From positions 1-16,013 of the forward strand of contig JAHJQP010000200.1 in the NCBI GenBank assembly GCA_018819165.1: 16,013 nucleotides of DNA, read 5' to 3'. A program made the translations under genes and the position numbers. The notes below the pieces were generated by a model that was not told the DNA's origin, did no database searches, and saw nothing but the letters and a program-made list of their open reading frames with translations. Positions 5,338 through 12,006 of the stretch are shown piece after piece (positions within the stretch are counted from its first letter, which is position 1; every line of letters starts with the position of its first letter). Source of the stretch: Pseudomonadota bacterium (GTDB taxonomy: Bacteria; Desulfobacterota; Syntrophia; Syntrophales; UBA5619).

Positions 5338-5349
5338 CTGTCGTGACAG
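5338..5349. promoter_or_regulatory. Inverted repeat CTGTCgtGACAG upstream of the sigma-54 promoter
   Basis: Perfect 5-bp arms are separated by two bases and centred about 50 bases upstream of the predicted start, 19 bases beyond the -24 box. It could bind a regulator. Enhancer sites of NtrC-type activators are usually farther upstream (about 80-150 bases), so the assignment is weak. Confidence 0.3.
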
Positions 5350-5368
5350 GCTTGGTTCGCAAAAAAGT

Positions 5369-5447
5369 CGTCATTCCCGTCACACCGGCGAAAGCCGGTG
5401 TCCAGAAACTATTGAATAAACTGGATTCCCGCCTGCGCGGGAATGAC
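5369..5447. repeat. REP/MITE-like element with GTCATTCCCG ... CGGGAATGAC ends
   Basis: The element starts with GTCATTCCCG, contains a perfect hairpin CACCGGC-GAAA-GCCGGTG (5383-5400, GNRA-type loop) and a second hairpin ATTCCCGC-CTGC-GCGGGAAT, and ends in GGGAATGAC. Related elements lie at 127-237 and 9886-9960. It occupies about -76 to -154 relative to the predicted gvpA start, where enhancer sites for a sigma-54 activator would be expected. From 5448 to 5553 I see no gene, only AT-rich sequence and a GACTTTTTACGGGGTCGTCAA motif resembling other dispersed repeats. Confidence 0.7.
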
Positions 5448-5553
5448 AATGTGGAAAACGGAAATGATAGAAAATTGGGTTTTCAGACTTTTTACGGGGT
5501 CGTCAATAGTATAAAAAATGGAGAGGTCTGCACGCTCTCGGCGGCGATTAGGG

Positions 5554-5627
5554 AATCGTAACTATGGAATCCATTCCCGTGATAACGGGACGTCTTTCCC
5601 TACCGGCAGGCGAAGCGGGTAATGATG
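5554..5627. repeat. Direct repeat A flanking the hipBA island (copy of the receiver gene 3' end)
   Basis: It begins AATCGTAACTATGGAATCC and includes CTTTCCCTACCGGCAGGC and AGCGGGTAATGATG. Repeat B at 7922-7991 is the same sequence with about ten differences, in the same orientation. Read on the minus strand, repeat A encodes ITRFACR-stop, matching the ITRYACR-stop end of the receiver protein at 7967-8347. It is thus a detached copy of that gene's last codons and 3' flank. It includes a TCCCGT-TATC-ACGGGA hairpin. Confidence 0.8.
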
Positions 5628-5696
5628 CGCGCTTCCACAAGTCAGCTCTTTACCGGACCTTTTTCAACACTGAACAATATTCTTGTTCCTGATCTC

Positions 5697-6947
5697 TTAC
5701 GATCCTATTTTATGTGCCCTCTTGCGTATCACAGAGCAAATGCTTTCTATATTACTATCGGCGCCATAATTATCGTAAAACTCCGATGCCAATTCATCAG
5801 CTTTCGGTACAATAATCTGAATCATATCAGACAGTATTCTTAAGACAAGATTCTGCTTGATCGAAACAGAATCCGCAAACCTCTTCCAATGCTTGGCTTG
5901 GAGCCAGTCTGGTCGGTTCTCGCCGCCTATCTTCATTGCCAGCTTGTCTGTAAGACTCCCATAAATCTTCGTGCAAAGAAGGTCGTAAAATGGTGCGAGA
6001 CGGGGGCCGGGATCGGTCAATAGGATAGTAAGGTTCTTTGCGTGGGCATCCGCATTGCCGGTCAACACATTAAATATGACCCATTTCAAGAGTGCCATCC
6101 TATCGGCTGCAGGGCTAATGCTTGACCTATTGATCAGATCGAAACATTGGCTCAACGCCGGTCCACCCTCGCTTTCATATTTCTGTTCCGGAAGAACTCC
6201 GAGCGCCTGGCAAAAATCTTCCTGATGAATGCGGACCACCTTGCCGTCTGGTGTCCTTTCCCTGTCAAAGCGTTTGACGATGAATAATGTATCGAGGCCT
6301 CTCCGGATCGTTACTTCAGGCGCCTGGAGACCAATCTTTCCAGCAAGAATCATACAGTAGGCCTCATTCATCACAGTCCCTTCAAGCCCTGGAATGGGGG
6401 GCTTCAGAATGTGCGTGCTCGGCAAGTTACCGGTTGCCAGAAATATCCTGTCGTTTTCAATGTATATGGGTAGCTTGTTCTGCGCTCCCGCCAGGGACAA
6501 GCGAATCCCCCTCTCACCCGCCATCAATGGCTTCTTCGTAAGCTCAGCTACGATTTTGTGAAGTCCACTTTCATCAAGTTCACGATATCCCGGCTTATCT
6601 TGAGGAAAATTTCCTTCGGGTAAGACCGAAACAGCGCCGGCACACTCGCCGCCTATCTTCTTTAAAAGAATGAAATCATTCTTCTCAGAAATTCCCAGGC
6701 GCTGCGAGATAACCCTCCGTACCTCTGCTTCCGGGAGAAGATTAGCAAAAAAGGGACGGGCCAAATCATCCGCGTAAGGTTCCTTCTGAAGGGGAAGAGC
6801 CAACGACAGTGCAATACTTCCAGGTCGATCCATCCATGCCGAATCATATTGAAATATGAATCTTTGCCGTTCGTCAAGCCACAGATAACCTACGAGTCTT
6901 TCGTGTAAATAGACCTCAAGCCTATTGGACGCTACAGCATTACTCAT
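5697..6947 (-). CDS. hipA: HipA-family serine/threonine kinase toxin
   Basis: The start chosen is ATG 6947 (MSNAVASNRLEVYLHERLVG), giving 416 residues, close to the usual 410-440. An in-frame reading upstream lies inside hipB and is ignored. It has an N-terminal HipA domain (LEVYLHERLVGYLW, then FFANLLPEAEVRRVISQRLG), the ejectable P-loop motif SLAGAQNKLP (151-160) with the conserved autophosphorylation serine, STHILKPP (177-184), the catalytic loop NADAHAKN (298-305, catalytic Asp 300) and YDLL (321-324) as the metal-binding motif. All key residues are present, so it looks active. HipA kinases phosphorylate tRNA synthetases and arrest growth; HipB neutralises them. It overlaps hipB by 8 bases. 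GC content is visibly lower than in the flanking gvp genes, suggesting later acquisition. Confidence 0.93.
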   Translation of the reverse strand: MSNAVASNRLEVYLHERLVGYLWLDERQRFIFQYDSAWMDRPGSIALSLALPLQKEPYADDLARPFFANLLPEAEVRRVISQRLGISEKNDFILLKKIGGECAGAVSVLPEGNFPQDKPGYRELDESGLHKIVAELTKKPLMAGERGIRLSLAGAQNKLPIYIENDRIFLATGNLPSTHILKPPIPGLEGTVMNEAYCMILAGKIGLQAPEVTIRRGLDTLFIVKRFDRERTPDGKVVRIHQEDFCQALGVLPEQKYESEGGPALSQCFDLINRSSISPAADRMALLKWVIFNVLTGNADAHAKNLTILLTDPGPRLAPFYDLLCTKIYGSLTDKLAMKIGGENRPDWLQAKHWKRFADSVSIKQNLVLRILSDMIQIIVPKADELASEFYDNYGADSNIESICSVIRKRAHKIGS

Positions 6948-7170
6948 TTTTCCAACCCCTTGGCAGAATAGTGACCTCCAGCCCAAGGCAAGACAAGACT
7001 TGAAGGATCTTACCAATATGAGCGGACGGTTTTCCATTCTCCACATTGGAGAAAAACCTGTAACCCACGTTACACATCGCAGCGGCATCAGCAAGTGTCA
7101 ATCCATCTGCTTTTCTTTTTCTCCTCACGATTATGCCTATATCGGCAGGTGAATTTACTTTCTCTTCCAA
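6940..7170 (-). CDS. hipB: HipB-family XRE antitoxin / autorepressor
   Basis: The start chosen is TTG 7170 (LEEKVNSPADIG), with AAGGGAGG five bases upstream, giving 76 residues. The longer GTG start at 7215 is rejected because it falls inside the -10 box and an operator and has no ribosome binding site. The protein is a single XRE helix-turn-helix: IGIIVRRKRKADGLTLADAAAMCNV, then FFSNVENGKPS, then IGKILQVLSCLGLEVTI, the normal HipB pattern. The C-terminal PRGWKNE is the short tail that follows. It should bind the palindromes at 7195-7319 and neutralise HipA. The stop overlaps the hipA start by 8 bases. Confidence 0.9.
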   Translation of the reverse strand: MEEKVNSPADIGIIVRRKRKADGLTLADAAAMCNVGYRFFSNVENGKPSAHIGKILQVLSCLGLEVTILPRGWKNE

Positions 7171-7194
7171 GATTGCCTCCCTTCTATACGCGAT

Positions 7195-7219
7195 ATTATT
7201 ACCGTACGGGAACACTATG
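7195..7219. promoter_or_regulatory. hipBA operator O1
   Basis: A 25-bp site with the core ACCGTACGGG. It is the same sequence and orientation as O3 (one mismatch), exactly 100 bases apart, and it covers the -10 box of the hipBA promoter, as expected for autorepression by HipB. Confidence 0.7.
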
Positions 7220-7240
7220 CGTCTTTTATGAGTATGTCAA
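7212..7240 (-). promoter_or_regulatory. hipBA sigma-70-type promoter
   Basis: On the minus strand a perfect -35 TTGACA (7240-7235) is followed at 17 bases by TAGTGT (7217-7212) as a weak -10. Transcription would start near 7205, 35 bases before the TTG start of hipB. The -10 lies inside operator O1, and O2 abuts the -35. Confidence 0.65.
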
Positions 7241-7241
7241 G

Positions 7242-7266
7242 CATAATGTACCCGTACGGGAATAAT
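7242..7266. promoter_or_regulatory. hipBA operator O2 (inverted copy)
   Basis: This is the same 25-bp site as O1 and O3 but in inverted orientation, with a perfect CCCGTACGGG core. It sits immediately upstream of the -35 box, with centres about 47 bases from O1 and 53 from O3. Confidence 0.7.
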
Positions 7267-7294
7267 TTTCACGTGAACAACCCTAAGCGGCAAT

Positions 7295-7319
7295 ATTATT
7301 ACCGTACGGGAACATTATG
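7295..7319. promoter_or_regulatory. hipBA operator O3
   Basis: A 25-bp site with core ACCGTACGGG, identical to O1 except for one base. It ends directly at the point where the reverse transcriptase remnant begins, so it marks the edge of the hipBA unit. Three spaced sites suggest cooperative HipB binding and looping. Confidence 0.7.
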
Positions 7320-7324
7320 GGTTA

Positions 7325-7512
7325 ACATCCAAAGGAGCAGTGATCAGTCCCCTGTTGGCCAACCTCTACCTCCATTCCGTCGATGCGGCGATGGAGGCGG
7401 CGGGTTTTCAAATGATCCGATATGCCGATGATTTTGTCATTATGTGTCGAGATGAATCGGAGGCATATAAAGCCCTGCACCAGGTGCAACAACTGATTCC
7501 GGAAAGGGGTCT
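7325..7512 (+). pseudogene. Group II intron reverse transcriptase/maturase fragment
   Basis: The frame reads SKGAVISPLLANLYLH, then MIRYADDFVIMCR with the YADD catalytic motif, then a helix up to ...RGL. These are consecutive motifs of group II intron reverse transcriptases (the region between the G-x-x-I-S-P-L-L-A-N and YADD blocks). Only about 60 of the usual 400-600 residues remain; the start, the thumb/X domain and the endonuclease part are missing. The frame begins beside operator O3 and ends at the junction with the DUF4143 remnant. I see no domain V of the intron RNA. It is a dead relic, and the only plus-strand coding trace here with the one that follows. Confidence 0.85.
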
Positions 7513-7514
7513 GG

Positions 7515-7923
7515 TCCCAGTTTCCTCTTGTCAACCAAACTAATCAGGAATACACTAATATTGCCCGTGACTGCGGAGTGGACGCCAAAACAGTTCGGGA
7601 GGGCGTTTGAACACTTCATCCATATGGAGTTGCAGGCATATAATCACTACTCCGAAAAGGATATGGACATACGCTACTGGCGGACGAAAGCAGGCCACGA
7701 AGTCGATTTTATCCTGGGTGATGAGATATGCATTGAAGTCAAAGGGACAGACCTGGTCAAGCCGTCGGACCTGAAGGGGATTGTTGCCTTCAAGGAGGAA
7801 TGCAGACCAGGTAGGTCAATCGTAGTGTGTAATGAAAAAGAACCGCGACTGTGTGGCGATATCAGGATTATCCCTTGGCGGATGTTTCTGGAAGAGTTGT
7901 GGAACGGGGATATCGTAGCGTAA
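7515..7923 (+). pseudogene. DUF4143-type ATPase remnant with internal deletion and frameshift
   Basis: Two frames carry parts of one family. At about 7539-7601 the frame reads TNIARDCGVDAKTVRE, the winged-helix motif that follows the AAA+ domain in DUF4143 ATPases. In the next frame, from about 7596 to the TAA at 7921-7923, comes FGRAFEHFIHMELQAYNHY, WRTKAGHEVDFILGDEICIEVKG and the C-terminus. This has the VDF/IEVK nuclease-like signature of the DUF4143 domain. The N-terminal ATPase is gone, and some 100 residues between the two parts are deleted with a change of frame at CGGGAGGGCG. It is therefore non-functional as such. The stop lies at the start of direct repeat B. Confidence 0.8.
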
Positions 7924-7991
7924 TCGTAACGATAGAATCCATTCCGTGATGACGGGAAGGCTTTCCCTACCGGCAGGCATAGCGGGTGATG
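7922..7991. repeat. Direct repeat B flanking the hipBA island (3' end of the receiver gene)
   Basis: It starts AATCGTAACGATAGAATCC and contains the block CTTTCCCTACCGGCAGGC shared exactly with repeat A at 5554-5627. It includes the last eight codons and stop of the receiver gene plus its 3' flank. The two copies bracket about 2.3 kb holding hipBA and the two plus-strand relics. Confidence 0.8.
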
Positions 7992-8347
7992 ACACTCACA
8001 ATCTCATTGTGATCGAAAGGCTTGCCGACGAAGGCGCCGATCAGCCCCGACTGGAGGACCTCTTCAATGGTCGGATCATCCTGGTAGAAGTAGCCGGAAA
8101 CGATGACGATCGGCAGATGGGCATTGCTTTTACGGAGCTTCCGGGCCAACTCGAGACCATCGATGTCCGGAAGTTTGGCGTCTAAAAAGGCCATGCCGAA
8201 TTTATTGCTTTCCGTCAGGACCATGGCTTCGCTGGCGCTCAAGGCCGTCATACAGTCAAGACCCATCTTGTGGATAATATTCTTCAGAATCCAGCACATC
8301 TCCGGCTCATCATCCACAACGAGAATCGGGGCGTATTTTTTGTTCAT
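7967..8347 (-). CDS. Single-domain response regulator (receiver only)
   Basis: The 126-residue protein is one receiver domain and nothing more: acidic pocket D12-D13 (VVDDEPEM), phosphoacceptor D56 (FLDAKLPD), S84 in VIVSGY and K109 in VGKPF. With no output domain it should act as a phosphate relay or sink, or through protein contact. Its ATG overlaps the stop of the kinase (ATGA), so the two are a pair. Since the kinase lacks its own receiver, this protein may pass phosphate between the kinase and the NtrC-type regulator at the head of the operon, or act as a diverted sink. The last codons lie in direct repeat B. Confidence 0.92.
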   Translation of the reverse strand: MNKKYAPILVVDDEPEMCWILKNIIHKMGLDCMTALSASEAMVLTESNKFGMAFLDAKLPDIDGLELARKLRKSNAHLPIVIVSGYFYQDDPTIEEVLQSGLIGAFVGKPFDHNEIVSVITRYACR

Positions 8348-9840
8348 GATTCCTCTCCGCCAAAACGGGCGGGCAATTTTACGGTAAAGACGCTGCCTTG
8401 GCCTTCCACGCTTTCCGCGTCAATGGTCCCCTGGTGCTGCTTCACGATGGAATAACAGAGAGACAGGCCGAGGCCGGTCCCTTTTCCCACGGTGGAAGTC
8501 GTATAGAAAGGATCGAAGATCTTCCCGATTTCCCGGGGGGAGATGCCGCAACCGGTGTCCGTAACCTGCACCCGGACCTCGGAATGATCCATCTTCACAT
8601 CAATTCCCAGGCGCCCACCGGTGGGCATGGCGTTGATGGCGTTCAAAAAAAGATTCATGAAGACCTGCTGCAGCAATGTGGCTACCCCTTCCACCATGAT
8701 TGGCTCTTCGGGAAAGGATGAAGTCATTTCAATTTTGAAGATATTGGCGTGATAGGTTACCAGGGTCAGGGTTTCCTTGATCAGGGACGCGAGATTGACC
8801 AGGGTTGTCCGGGTCGTCGTGGAAGGATGGGAATATTTGAGGAGATTCTCGATGATGACCGAGGTCCGCTGGATGCCCTTGTGGATCTTTTCCGTGCACT
8901 CCCGGCGAAACTCCGGCGTGCCATCCTCTTCCATAAGAAACTGGGCGCTGGACGAGCAGATGGCCAGGGGATTCCTGATCTCATGGGCGATGCCGCCCGC
9001 CATGACCCCGAGGGCGGCAAATTTCTGGGATTGATGCAATTCCGTCTCAAATTTCTGTCTTTCCGTCAAATCCCGGCCTACGGCCACGACGCCCACCGTC
9101 TGATTGGAACTGTCCTTCCTGGGAGAAAAAACCCAGGAAACGGGAATGAACATCCCCTTCTTGGTCCGCAAGGGGTATTCCTTCATCTGAGCGTACTTAC
9201 GGGTATCGATGCGGGAAAGAATATTGTGGATATCCTTGCGGTCCTCATCGGTGCAGAAGTCGGTAAAATAGCTTTCCATCACCTCCGTCGCTGCATAACC
9301 GGAGAGTCTCTCCGCCGCTGTGTTCCACGTCAAAATCATACCCTTTCTGTCCGTGGACAGGATAATGTCGCTGGCACTCTCCACGATGCTCGCCAGGTGC
9401 TGCTCCACCCGCCGCACCTCCTCGCTCAGGCGCACCTGCTCCGTCACATCGTCCATGAGGAGGATCGCCCCTTCCACCTGTCCCTGCCAGGTGAAGGGCA
9501 GGATGCTGTAGTAATAGGTGCGGATGGGCACCCCCGGGGCGCGGTACGTCATCCGCTCCCCCTTGGCCGGCTGATTTTTTTCGATGACCTGGCGGATGCG
9601 CTTGGTAATATCCATCTGGTCGAGGATGACGGTGGGGAATACCTCTTCCAGCCGGTAGCCGATGGTATTGGCAAGGGTCCGCCGTCCCTTTTCGAGAAAA
9701 TTGCGATTCGCCGAGACAATGCACATATTTTGATCGATCAGCAGGACGGACGAGGGAATCGCGTCCAGGAGCATGGCGTAGAGTCGTTCGTACCGTCCCG
9801 AAAGGTCATGGCCTGCTGCATTCAAGGTTTTATCTTCCAT
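8344..9840 (-). CDS. PAS-PAS sensor histidine kinase
   Basis: The start chosen is ATG 9840 (MEDKTLNAAG), with GGAGAGG six bases upstream. A TTG two codons earlier lies within that spacer. Order of domains in about 498 residues: PAS 1 (20-130, YERLYAMLLDAIPSSVLLID ... ILLMDDVTEQ), PAS 2 (145-260, ASIVESASDIILSTDRKGMI ... GVVAVGRDLTERQ), HisKA with GVMAGGIAHEIRNPLA (His about 286), and HATPase with N-box NLFLNAINAM, G1 DTGCGI and GTGLGLS. There is no transmembrane segment, so it is cytoplasmic and probably senses an internal cue. NtrB/ZraS-like kinases of this type pair with NtrC regulators, and one is encoded upstream in the same direction. Confidence 0.93.
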   Translation of the reverse strand: MEDKTLNAAGHDLSGRYERLYAMLLDAIPSSVLLIDQNMCIVSANRNFLEKGRRTLANTIGYRLEEVFPTVILDQMDITKRIRQVIEKNQPAKGERMTYRAPGVPIRTYYYSILPFTWQGQVEGAILLMDDVTEQVRLSEEVRRVEQHLASIVESASDIILSTDRKGMILTWNTAAERLSGYAATEVMESYFTDFCTDEDRKDIHNILSRIDTRKYAQMKEYPLRTKKGMFIPVSWVFSPRKDSSNQTVGVVAVGRDLTERQKFETELHQSQKFAALGVMAGGIAHEIRNPLAICSSSAQFLMEEDGTPEFRRECTEKIHKGIQRTSVIIENLLKYSHPSTTTRTTLVNLASLIKETLTLVTYHANIFKIEMTSSFPEEPIMVEGVATLLQQVFMNLFLNAINAMPTGGRLGIDVKMDHSEVRVQVTDTGCGISPREIGKIFDPFYTTSTVGKGTGLGLSLCYSIVKQHQGTIDAESVEGQGSVFTVKLPARFGGEES

Positions 9841-9885
9841 CGGCAACCTCTCCTTTTACTGAGAAATCAACATCGACGCTTTCCA

Positions 9886-9960
9886 CGTCATTCCCGCACA
9901 GGCGTGACTGACACCTTGCCTCGCCTGTTTCTGGATTCCGGATCAAGTCCGGAATGACGA
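9886..9960. repeat. REP-like element between gvpF/L and the kinase gene
   Basis: It starts CGTCATTCCCGCACAGGCG and ends CTGGATTCCGGATCAAGTCCGGAATGACG, where TCCGGA-TCAAG-TCCGGA forms a hairpin. It resembles the elements at 127-237 and 5369-5447. It overlaps the 3' end of the gvpF/L gene at 9943, supplying its last codons and stop. Confidence 0.7.
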
Positions 9961-10713
9961 GTCGTTGGCCGGTGCGATATCGGGAGTAACAAAATTATAG
10001 GGCGGCCAGGGGCCGCTGAGCATGGCCTTGGCGTCTCCGTTTTCCGCTACTCGCCCGAAGGTTTCCCGGAAACGGTTGACCTTGCTTTCCGGCGTCAGGA
10101 AGTAGAGGGATAGAATGACGGCGCCGTTTTTGGTATCCGTTTCTGTCCGGTGTCTGGCGTAAAGACCGGAAAAGGCCTGGATATAGCGATCGATAAGCGC
10201 CCGGCGATCCTCGAACGTCTCATCTTGCATTTGGTAATGGACCTTCCGGAGGGCAAGATAAGCGCGGCCGTCAATCGACTGTTCATCCTTCGGCTGCGCC
10301 GTTGTTCCCGCGGTGGAAAGAGGGTCTCGCCTCGTCTCCTCCTGCCGGGGACGCCACTCCTTTTCGGGAAGAAGTATCCGGATACCCATTTCGACATGGC
10401 CTTCCAATTGTGCAAGCAGGGTCTCATACTGACGCTGCCTCTCCTTCAGGGCGTTTCGAATCGCCTTAATTCCGTTGAGGAAACAGCCGTATCTCATGGG
10501 GACAACCGCCTGGATGCGATGGATCTCCTCCACAACCCTGCTATAGACCAGGAGTTCGGAAACAGGCGGCGCGCCCTCTGCGGCGGCCATCTCCGATACG
10601 GCTGCGCACAGTCCATGACCGGCGACAAAGGACACCGCCTGGCCCTTCATCCCCGTCATGGACGCGCCGACAACCGCCGGTTCTTTCACGACGCCGTATA
10701 ATAGATAAGCCAT
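9943..10713 (-). CDS. GvpF/GvpL-family gas vesicle protein, copy adjacent to the kinase
   Basis: The 256-residue protein has the family N-terminus (MAYLLYGVVKEP), the conserved VVPMRYG (70-76) in place of the more usual L-P-x-R-F-G, and the family C-terminal signature LSGPWPPYNF (232-241). An unusual low-complexity linker (about 117-150, RPRQEETRRDP...) splits it. GvpF/L proteins are minor structural or assembly factors that bind GvpA. The ATG has GAGGGATC upstream. The final residues SSFRT and the TGA come from the REP-like repeat, so the original C-terminus was changed when the repeat inserted. Whether it is F or L cannot be told from sequence alone. Confidence 0.9.
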   Translation of the reverse strand: MAYLLYGVVKEPAVVGASMTGMKGQAVSFVAGHGLCAAVSEMAAAEGAPPVSELLVYSRVVEEIHRIQAVVPMRYGCFLNGIKAIRNALKERQRQYETLLAQLEGHVEMGIRILLPEKEWRPRQEETRRDPLSTAGTTAQPKDEQSIDGRAYLALRKVHYQMQDETFEDRRALIDRYIQAFSGLYARHRTETDTKNGAVILSLYFLTPESKVNRFRETFGRVAENGDAKAMLSGPWPPYNFVTPDIAPANDSSFRT

Positions 10714-10720
10714 GATCCCT

Positions 10721-10765
10721 CTACAGATTGTCCTTTTTGTCGTCCATCGCCAGGATCTTCTGCAT
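10721..10765 (-). pseudogene. Start of a response-regulator receiver domain, cut to 14 codons
   Basis: With GAGAGG five bases upstream of ATG, the reading frame is MQKILAMDDKKDNL then TAG, ending 7 bases before the gvpF/L start. This matches the beginning of receiver domains of the KILAIDDKxDNL type. It is either a stub left by deletion or a coupled leader peptide. Just upstream, TACCCTGAAGGGTA at 10798-10811 is a 14-base inverted repeat of unknown role. Confidence 0.45.
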
Positions 10766-10828
10766 GATAACCTCTCGTCATTGGTTTAGACCGGATCTAC
10801 CCTGAAGGGTACGAGACTCGCCCCGGCG

Positions 10829-11113
10829 TCATTCTTCCGCCGGTTCTTGATAGACGGCGTTTGTCTGTGCAAGCAAATCAGCCAAATCATGGATGATGAC
10901 GCCTTCTGACGCCAGGTCCGCTCTTGCGGCGGCAGGCATCGCCGCGGCGGAAAACATGGCAAAGTATTCCTGTCTCGAACCAGCCGACCACTTCACATGC
11001 CGTGCTTTTTCACGCAGCCGCTGAAGATCGGCCCTGGTCACTTTATGCCCCGCGAGCTTACATTCCCCAAACAGGACCTTTCCTCCGTCATCATACTTTT
11101 TTGTATGATACAA
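10829..11113 (-). pseudogene. C-terminal fragment of a DUF234-type ATPase
   Basis: The 94-codon frame reads GGKVLFGECKLAGHKVTRAD, then LREKARHVKW, QEYFAMFSAAA and ASEGVIIHDLADLL. This is the DUF234 nuclease-like end (V-L-F-G-E-C-K, then E-Y-F-A-L-F-S) found at the C-terminus of archaeal/bacterial AAA ATPases. The ATPase part (about 350 residues) is missing, and there is no good start: TTG at 11113 has no ribosome binding site. It lies between two receiver-domain scraps and between two intact gvpF/L genes in the same direction. I read it as debris rather than a working gene. Confidence 0.75.
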
Positions 11114-11123
11114 GTTCGTATGG

Positions 11124-11198
11124 TTATTTGTAAGGGATGCTTGCCCGCTCGATCTTTGCCTTCTCGATCCCCTCCATCCCGGATTGGGCGGTGATCAT
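11124..11198 (-). pseudogene. Internal fragment of a response-regulator receiver domain
   Basis: The frame reads MITAQSGMEGIEKAKIER and continues to a TAA. The pattern V-x-T-A-x-S-G-x-E-G-I-E-K-A-K is typical of the helix after the first receiver strand-loop. The frame begins just after the gvpF/L stop. Together with the stub at 10721-10765 it suggests that a receiver gene was once present here and was broken up. Similarity is to a short motif only. Confidence 0.4.
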
Positions 11199-11217
11199 GG
11201 CAATCCCTATATTTTTT

Positions 11218-12006
11218 TTAGAGAACCGGGGCGAAATGATAGGGCGGCCAGGGGCCGGAAAGCTCAATTTGGAGCCCCTGGGCTTCCTGGCGCGTGTTCC
11301 ATTCGTTCGTTATGCCTTGCAGGACCGTCGCGGACCCGTCGGGAACGAACAGGGCGCCGTGGAAAAACATCTCCTCGTCCCTGCCGGTGACATCCCGCGA
11401 CTGGAGACGACATTCACTGAACCCTACCGACGCCTTACGGGCGACACGCAAGATATCGCGCTCTATCTCTTTCAGCCATATCGCCACATCCTTGTCCACC
11501 GCTCCCTTGATCTTCTGCTCTAAAAAATAGCGCTTACCGGGAGAAAGCCCTGCTAATTGTTCCTTTTCCGCCGCCAGGCGGGCCACCGTCATTCGCGCCC
11601 GGGCCTGGGGCCGATCCACATATCCCTTGAGAGTCCATTCTTTTTTATCGATTGTATCCTGGAAAAACTTCATCAAGACGTCCTGGCGTTGCCGCAGTGG
11701 TTCCACCGCCGCTGCCAAGGAAGAAAATACCGTGCCGAAGCGGACGGGCAGCACGGGACCCTGCTCCATCACAGTCAGGATGACCTCTTCGTGACAGAGC
11801 GCTCGGGGCGCCACCCACTTCAGATCTTCCATTTTCTCCTGGGACTCGGGGCCGGTGAAGTCCTCGATATTAACCTCTGCAAGGACGGCGGCAACATTCC
11901 CGATGGCTTCAATAAAAAGAGGATGCTCCCCGTCAATCCCTTTCCCGGCGATCTTTGGAAGAGGCTCGGCCGGCGTCAGACAGAAAAGATAGATTCCCGT
12001 AATCAC
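11218..12006 (-). CDS. GvpF/GvpL-family gas vesicle protein, copy after the CDC48-like gene
   Basis: The 262-residue protein begins ITGIYLFCL, has the strongly conserved VLPVRFGTVF (85-94) and ends LSGPWPPYHFAPVL (249-262), the typical GvpF/L signatures. A long charged helix in the middle (QKIKGAVDKDVAIWLKEIER) matches the family's helical domain. GTG 12006 overlaps the upstream stop as GTGA and follows AGGGGG. It is more standard than the copy at 9943-10713. GvpF/L proteins contact GvpA and help start shell assembly. F or L cannot be decided here. Confidence 0.93.
   Translation of the reverse strand: MITGIYLFCLTPAEPLPKIAGKGIDGEHPLFIEAIGNVAAVLAEVNIEDFTGPESQEKMEDLKWVAPRALCHEEVILTVMEQGPVLPVRFGTVFSSLAAAVEPLRQRQDVLMKFFQDTIDKKEWTLKGYVDRPQARARMTVARLAAEKEQLAGLSPGKRYFLEQKIKGAVDKDVAIWLKEIERDILRVARKASVGFSECRLQSRDVTGRDEEMFFHGALFVPDGSATVLQGITNEWNTRQEAQGLQIELSGPWPPYHFAPVL

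Noticed and set aside
5343..5561. Plus-strand frame starting MTGLVRKKVVIPVTPAK
   Set aside because: It translates the REP-like element (LDSRLRGND is typical of such repeats) and the control region of gvpA, so it is almost surely not a gene.
6948..7094. N-terminal extension of hipA upstream of ATG 6947
   Set aside because: It lies inside hipB in another frame and lacks HipA similarity; the length from 6947 matches the family.
7195..7319. Domain V of a group II intron, because of CGTACGG near the RT fragment
   Set aside because: The three copies are symmetric palindromes around the hipBA promoter and lack the domain V hairpin; operators explain them better.
8749..9957. Long plus-strand open frame of 402 codons
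   Set aside because: It is antisense to the kinase gene, whose domains are fully conserved; the frame is open only because of GC-rich codon usage.
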